Positions 5,627-7,944 of a DNA stretch of 7,944 nt are shown piece by piece. A model generated the notes under the pieces. That model saw nothing but the letters and a program-made list of their open reading frames with translations. It ran no database searches and had not been told where the DNA came from. Every line of letters begins with the position of its first letter. The first letter of the stretch is position 1. This DNA is from Caryophanales bacterium UBA4869 (GTDB lineage: Bacteria; Bacillota_I; Bacilli_A; RFN20; CAG-288), in NCBI GenBank assembly GCA_002399505.1, contig DHDT01000014.1:3366-11309 (forward strand), in the 5' to 3' direction. The translations under genes were made by a program, and so were the position numbers.

Positions 5627-5875
5627 TTACATAAGGAAGCTGAAACAATCAAGAAGAAGGAAAACAATGCTTCCGATAAGGAAATACATCCAGAAATTCT
5701 TATATTTATAGAAGTGAATCCTATCAAAAGGCAAGACCCAGATTGAATAAATAAAAGCGATGACAATCGATGTAATCATCGATGCCAAATAAGGATTGGG
5801 AATCAGATAACCGAAAAGCATTGAAACCAAAAAATTTAAAAGCAAGCAGATAACAAGAGAGATAATAATACCCAT
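5627..5875 (-). CDS. Small three-span membrane protein of unknown function
   Basis: I do not recognise this 82-residue protein. It is very hydrophobic, with three likely transmembrane helices at about 2-23, 29-50 and 59-80. A short basic/aromatic loop (FDRIHFYKYKNFW) lies between the second and third. There are no obvious catalytic residues or metal ligands. The gene is real on context: a perfect AAGGAGG (5889-5883) lies seven bases before the ATG inside the end of ftsY. The ATG follows the ftsY stop by two bases, and ylxM begins one base after its own TAA. It sits between the SRP receptor and YlxM/Ffh genes, so a role in membrane targeting or insertion is conceivable, but that is guilt by association only. 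It does not resemble SecE or SecG closely enough for me to assign it. Confidence 0.8.
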   Translation of the reverse strand: MGIIISLVICLLLNFLVSMLFGYLIPNPYLASMITSIVIAFIYSIWVLPFDRIHFYKYKNFWMYFLIGSIVFLLLDCFSFLM

Positions 5876-5877
5876 AA

Positions 5878-7170
5878 CTAGTCCTCCTTATCTCCGAGTA
5901 AAAGGCCATAAAGATATTTGTCGAGGTCGAACTCCTCCAAATCATCCATCTTTTCACCTAAGCCGATGAATTTGACAGGCAAAGCTAACTGATCACGGAT
6001 AGATAAAATAATGCCGCCTTTGCTGGTTCCATCCATCTTAGTGATGACAATGCCAGTCAAAGGAACGGAATCTCTAAAGACACTGGCCTGATCAATACCA
6101 TTCTGGCCCGTGTTAGCATCAATCACTAATAAGCTTTCATGTGGAGCTTCAGGAATTATTTTTTTCATGACTCTCACAATCTTAGAAAGTTCATCCATTA
6201 AGCCTTTCTTATTCTGAAGACGACCGGCTGTATCAACTAAAACCAATTGATAGCCTTCAGCTTTGGCTTTGTTTAAAGCATCATAGCACAAGGAAGCCGG
6301 ATCAGAGTTGGGGCGAGTCAAGATATCAACTCCAACTTTCTTGGCCCAGAAAGCTAATTGTTCTACAGCTCCAGCACGGAAAGTATCAGCAGCCACCAAA
6401 AGCACTTTCATGCCACGGTCTTTGTATTTCTTAGCCAGCTTAGCCACGGTTGTAGTCTTTCCGACACCATTTACGCCACACATCAAAACAACAGTCGGAC
6501 CTTCCTTGGCAAAATTAAGTTCGGTTTGGAAAGAACCGCCACGGTTAGCATAGCCAACAAACATTTTATCGATGAGAAGATCGTTTAATTCGTTTGGATC
6601 AGTAATACTCTTGGCGCTAGCTTCTATTGACGTCTCTTTAATCAATTCCAAAGAGAGATTGACGCCAACATCAGCTTCAATCAGAATTCTTTCAAGGTTA
6701 TCAAAGTATTCCTGGTTGATGACTTTATGAGAATTAGCTAGCTTCTTTAATCTCTCAGTAAAACCGACACGGGACTTATCTAGGCCGGCAACATATTTGT
6801 CTTCAATAGATTTTTCTTTTTCTTTATCGGAAAGAGGTTCTTCTGGATTCTTCTCGGAAGCTTCTGCCTCGTTATTTAAAGTAGTTTTATCTTTTGCTTC
6901 AGAGATAACAGGTTGAGAACTAACTTCTTTTACTTGGGCAGTATCTTCTTTGGGGGTAATAGCCTTAGCAGTAGTATCCAGAGTCTTATCAAAAGAGGTA
7001 TTAATTTCGTCTTTTTGAGATTCAAGAGGTTTGTTCTCTTCATTTATCTGACCAGGCTTCTCTTCCGAAGAAGTTTTGTTCTCCTCATTAGAAACAGCAG
7101 GAGAAGTTTTCTCTTCTTTTTCTTCTTTGCGATGAGCAAACTTCTCTTTTAGGAATTTTATTAAACCCAT
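5878..7170 (-). CDS. ftsY: Signal recognition particle receptor FtsY
   Basis: FtsY is the membrane-associated SRP receptor GTPase that docks Ffh-ribosome complexes at the translocon. The 430-residue protein begins with an amphipathic basic helix (MGLIKFLKEKFAHRK). An acidic, Glu/Lys/Ser/Thr-rich, probably disordered A domain follows to about residue 130, then the NG domain. Motifs are GVNGVGKTTT (232-241), DTFRAGA (262-268), DTAGR (313-317), TKMDGTSKGG (377-386) and GLGEKMDDLEEFD (403-415). The A domain is long compared with many Bacillota FtsY proteins, which often have a short one. The ATG lies one base after the rnc stop (TAATATG), with AGGAAAA inside rnc as a modest ribosome binding site. 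It ends in TAG, the only one in the window. smc, usually between rnc and ftsY in Bacilli, is missing here. Confidence 0.97.
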   Translation of the reverse strand: MGLIKFLKEKFAHRKEEKEEKTSPAVSNEENKTSSEEKPGQINEENKPLESQKDEINTSFDKTLDTTAKAITPKEDTAQVKEVSSQPVISEAKDKTTLNNEAEASEKNPEEPLSDKEKEKSIEDKYVAGLDKSRVGFTERLKKLANSHKVINQEYFDNLERILIEADVGVNLSLELIKETSIEASAKSITDPNELNDLLIDKMFVGYANRGGSFQTELNFAKEGPTVVLMCGVNGVGKTTTVAKLAKKYKDRGMKVLLVAADTFRAGAVEQLAFWAKKVGVDILTRPNSDPASLCYDALNKAKAEGYQLVLVDTAGRLQNKKGLMDELSKIVRVMKKIIPEAPHESLLVIDANTGQNGIDQASVFRDSVPLTGIVITKMDGTSKGGIILSIRDQLALPVKFIGLGEKMDDLEEFDLDKYLYGLLLGDKED

Positions 7171-7171
7171 A

Positions 7172-7852
7172 TTATTTTCCTACTTTCTTCGAGAGGGCAT
7201 CTTTAGCAGCTGCAGTCTCTGCCTGCATACGATTGTGTCCTTGGCCTTTGCCTAAAACGGCAGTACCGACACGAGCTTCAATCACATAGTTAACATCTTG
7301 AGTGTTTAAATTAGACTGAGAAACTAAAACATATTCAACATCGCTCTTAAGAAGTTCCTGAAGAGAACTTTTAGGATCGCTATTATCGGCCAATTCAAAA
7401 GCTTTCTCAATGAGAGGCTTATAGATTTCACTTAACATAGAACGGACAAATTCATAGCCTTGGTCCAGATAAGTGGCTCCAATAAAGGATTCAAAGACAT
7501 CTTCGTTAATATGATGGTGAAAACGGATGTTACCTTTTTCACCGACAGAATACCTTACTAAGTCAGCAAAATCATAGCAGTTTTCGGAAAAATTAGTTAA
7601 TGTTTTTCCTTCTACTAAGGCTGAACGCATTTTTGATAATCGGCCAGAATCGGCATCAGGATATTTCTGATAGACGAAATCTCCGATTACCATATCAAGA
7701 ATAGAGTCTCCTAAGAATTCCAAGCGATCATAATCTTTCTCAGCTGGATGTTCATTAGTGTATGAAGCATGAGTAAAAGCCATCTCATAGAGAGAAACAT
7801 CATTAGGAACGATATGAAATCTTTTAAAGACTTTATCCAATCCTTCAGTCAT
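7172..7852 (-). CDS. rnc: Ribonuclease III
   Basis: RNase III cleaves double-stranded RNA, processing rRNA precursors and some mRNAs and antisense pairs. This 226-residue protein has normal length. The catalytic domain contains DRLEFLGDSILD (42-53) with the metal-binding Glu45 and Asp49. EDVFESFIGATYLD (117-130) carries Asp118 and Glu121, so the acidic active site is intact. A double-stranded RNA-binding domain runs from DPKSSLQELL (159) to the end, with GKGQGHNRMQAETAAAKDAL as its final strand-helix part. The ATG lies inside the plsX 3' end (8-base overlap) with only a weak purine-rich stretch upstream, suggesting coupled translation. It is followed at one base by ftsY. Confidence 0.97.
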   Translation of the reverse strand: MTEGLDKVFKRFHIVPNDVSLYEMAFTHASYTNEHPAEKDYDRLEFLGDSILDMVIGDFVYQKYPDADSGRLSKMRSALVEGKTLTNFSENCYDFADLVRYSVGEKGNIRFHHHINEDVFESFIGATYLDQGYEFVRSMLSEIYKPLIEKAFELADNSDPKSSLQELLKSDVEYVLVSQSNLNTQDVNYVIEARVGTAVLGKGQGHNRMQAETAAAKDALSKKVGK

Positions 7853-7944
7853 TCGAGAATTCTTTCTTGATCTTGTTGATAATATCGTGCTTTACCATGG
7901 AATCAGCAACCTTGATTGCATTATAGAAAGCATAGGTGTTGGAA
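7845..7944 (-). CDS. plsX: Phosphate acyltransferase PlsX, C-terminal end only
   Basis: Reading the - strand from the window edge gives 32 residues (SNTYAFYNAIKVADSMVKHD..., ending FSND) before TGA. The NAI..A..MV pattern matches the last helices of PlsX, which converts acyl-ACP to acyl-phosphate for phospholipid synthesis. The conserved HG.S segment would lie just outside the window. The position supports the call: plsX directly precedes rnc in Mollicutes and, with fatty acid genes between, in Bacilli. The stop overlaps the rnc start by eight bases (ATGACTGA). With so few residues the identity rests partly on context. Confidence 0.7.
   Translation of the reverse strand, partial: SNTYAFYNAIKVADSMVKHDIINKIKKEFSND

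Noticed and set aside
5626..5766. Long N-terminal extension of YlxM
   Set aside because: The extension lies entirely over the membrane-protein gene in another frame, is unlike any YlxM N-terminus, and the ATG at 5625 gives the family length.
5724..5957. Open frame on the - strand spanning the ftsY end and the membrane gene
   Set aside because: It overlaps two better-supported genes and lacks a ribosome binding site and family features.
1..7944. Mobile element, CRISPR array, defence or toxin-antitoxin system
   Set aside because: Nearly every base falls in a recognised housekeeping gene or a short intergenic region; no transposase, repeat-spacer array or terminal repeats were seen.

Overview
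The window looks like a chromosomal housekeeping segment from a low-to-moderate G+C Gram-positive bacterium (Bacillota, probably a Bacilli/Erysipelotrichia/Mollicutes-related lineage). This rests on strong AGGAGG-type ribosome binding sites, a TTGACA-N17-TATACT promoter, YlxM beside Ffh, plsX directly joined to rnc, and an rpsP-KH-rimM-trmD cluster. I cannot name the species from sequence alone. Stop codons are nine TAA, one TAG and two TGA. All eight Trp codons I counted are TGG, so the standard bacterial code applies.

Layout. (1) 1-561, + strand: the C-terminal 186 residues of a family 1 glycoside hydrolase. (2) 565-598: a hairpin terminator shared with the convergent gene. (3) 600-1598, - strand: a complete LacI-family regulator. 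(4) 1599-1836: a divergent promoter region with CG-centred palindromes near the lacI-type promoter and a near-consensus promoter for rpsP. (5) 1837-3918, + strand: rpsP with a long Lys/Ala-rich tail, khpA, an intergenic hairpin, rimM interrupted by an in-frame TGA, then trmD. (6) 3957-7944, - strand: plsX (C-terminal end only), rnc, ftsY, an 82-residue three-span membrane protein, ylxM and ffh, read in that order with gaps or overlaps of only a few bases.

How it fits together. The - strand operon carries the two SRP GTPases (Ffh, FtsY), the SRP-linked YlxM, RNase III (rRNA and small RNA processing) and PlsX (phospholipid precursor synthesis). The unnamed membrane protein lies between the SRP receptor and YlxM/Ffh. 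The + strand operon makes ribosomal protein S16, an RNA-binding KH protein, the 30S maturation factor RimM and the tRNA m1G37 methyltransferase TrmD. In many Bacilli these two blocks form one collinear cluster; here they converge, and smc and rplS are absent from their usual places.

The main points for a second look are the TGA at rimM codon 35 (at a position where relatives usually have Gly, one base from GGA), a Glu where TrmD normally has its catalytic Asp, the S16 tail and its altered RDG segment, and the small membrane protein in the SRP operon. I see no mobile element, CRISPR array, tRNA, rRNA or defence system.
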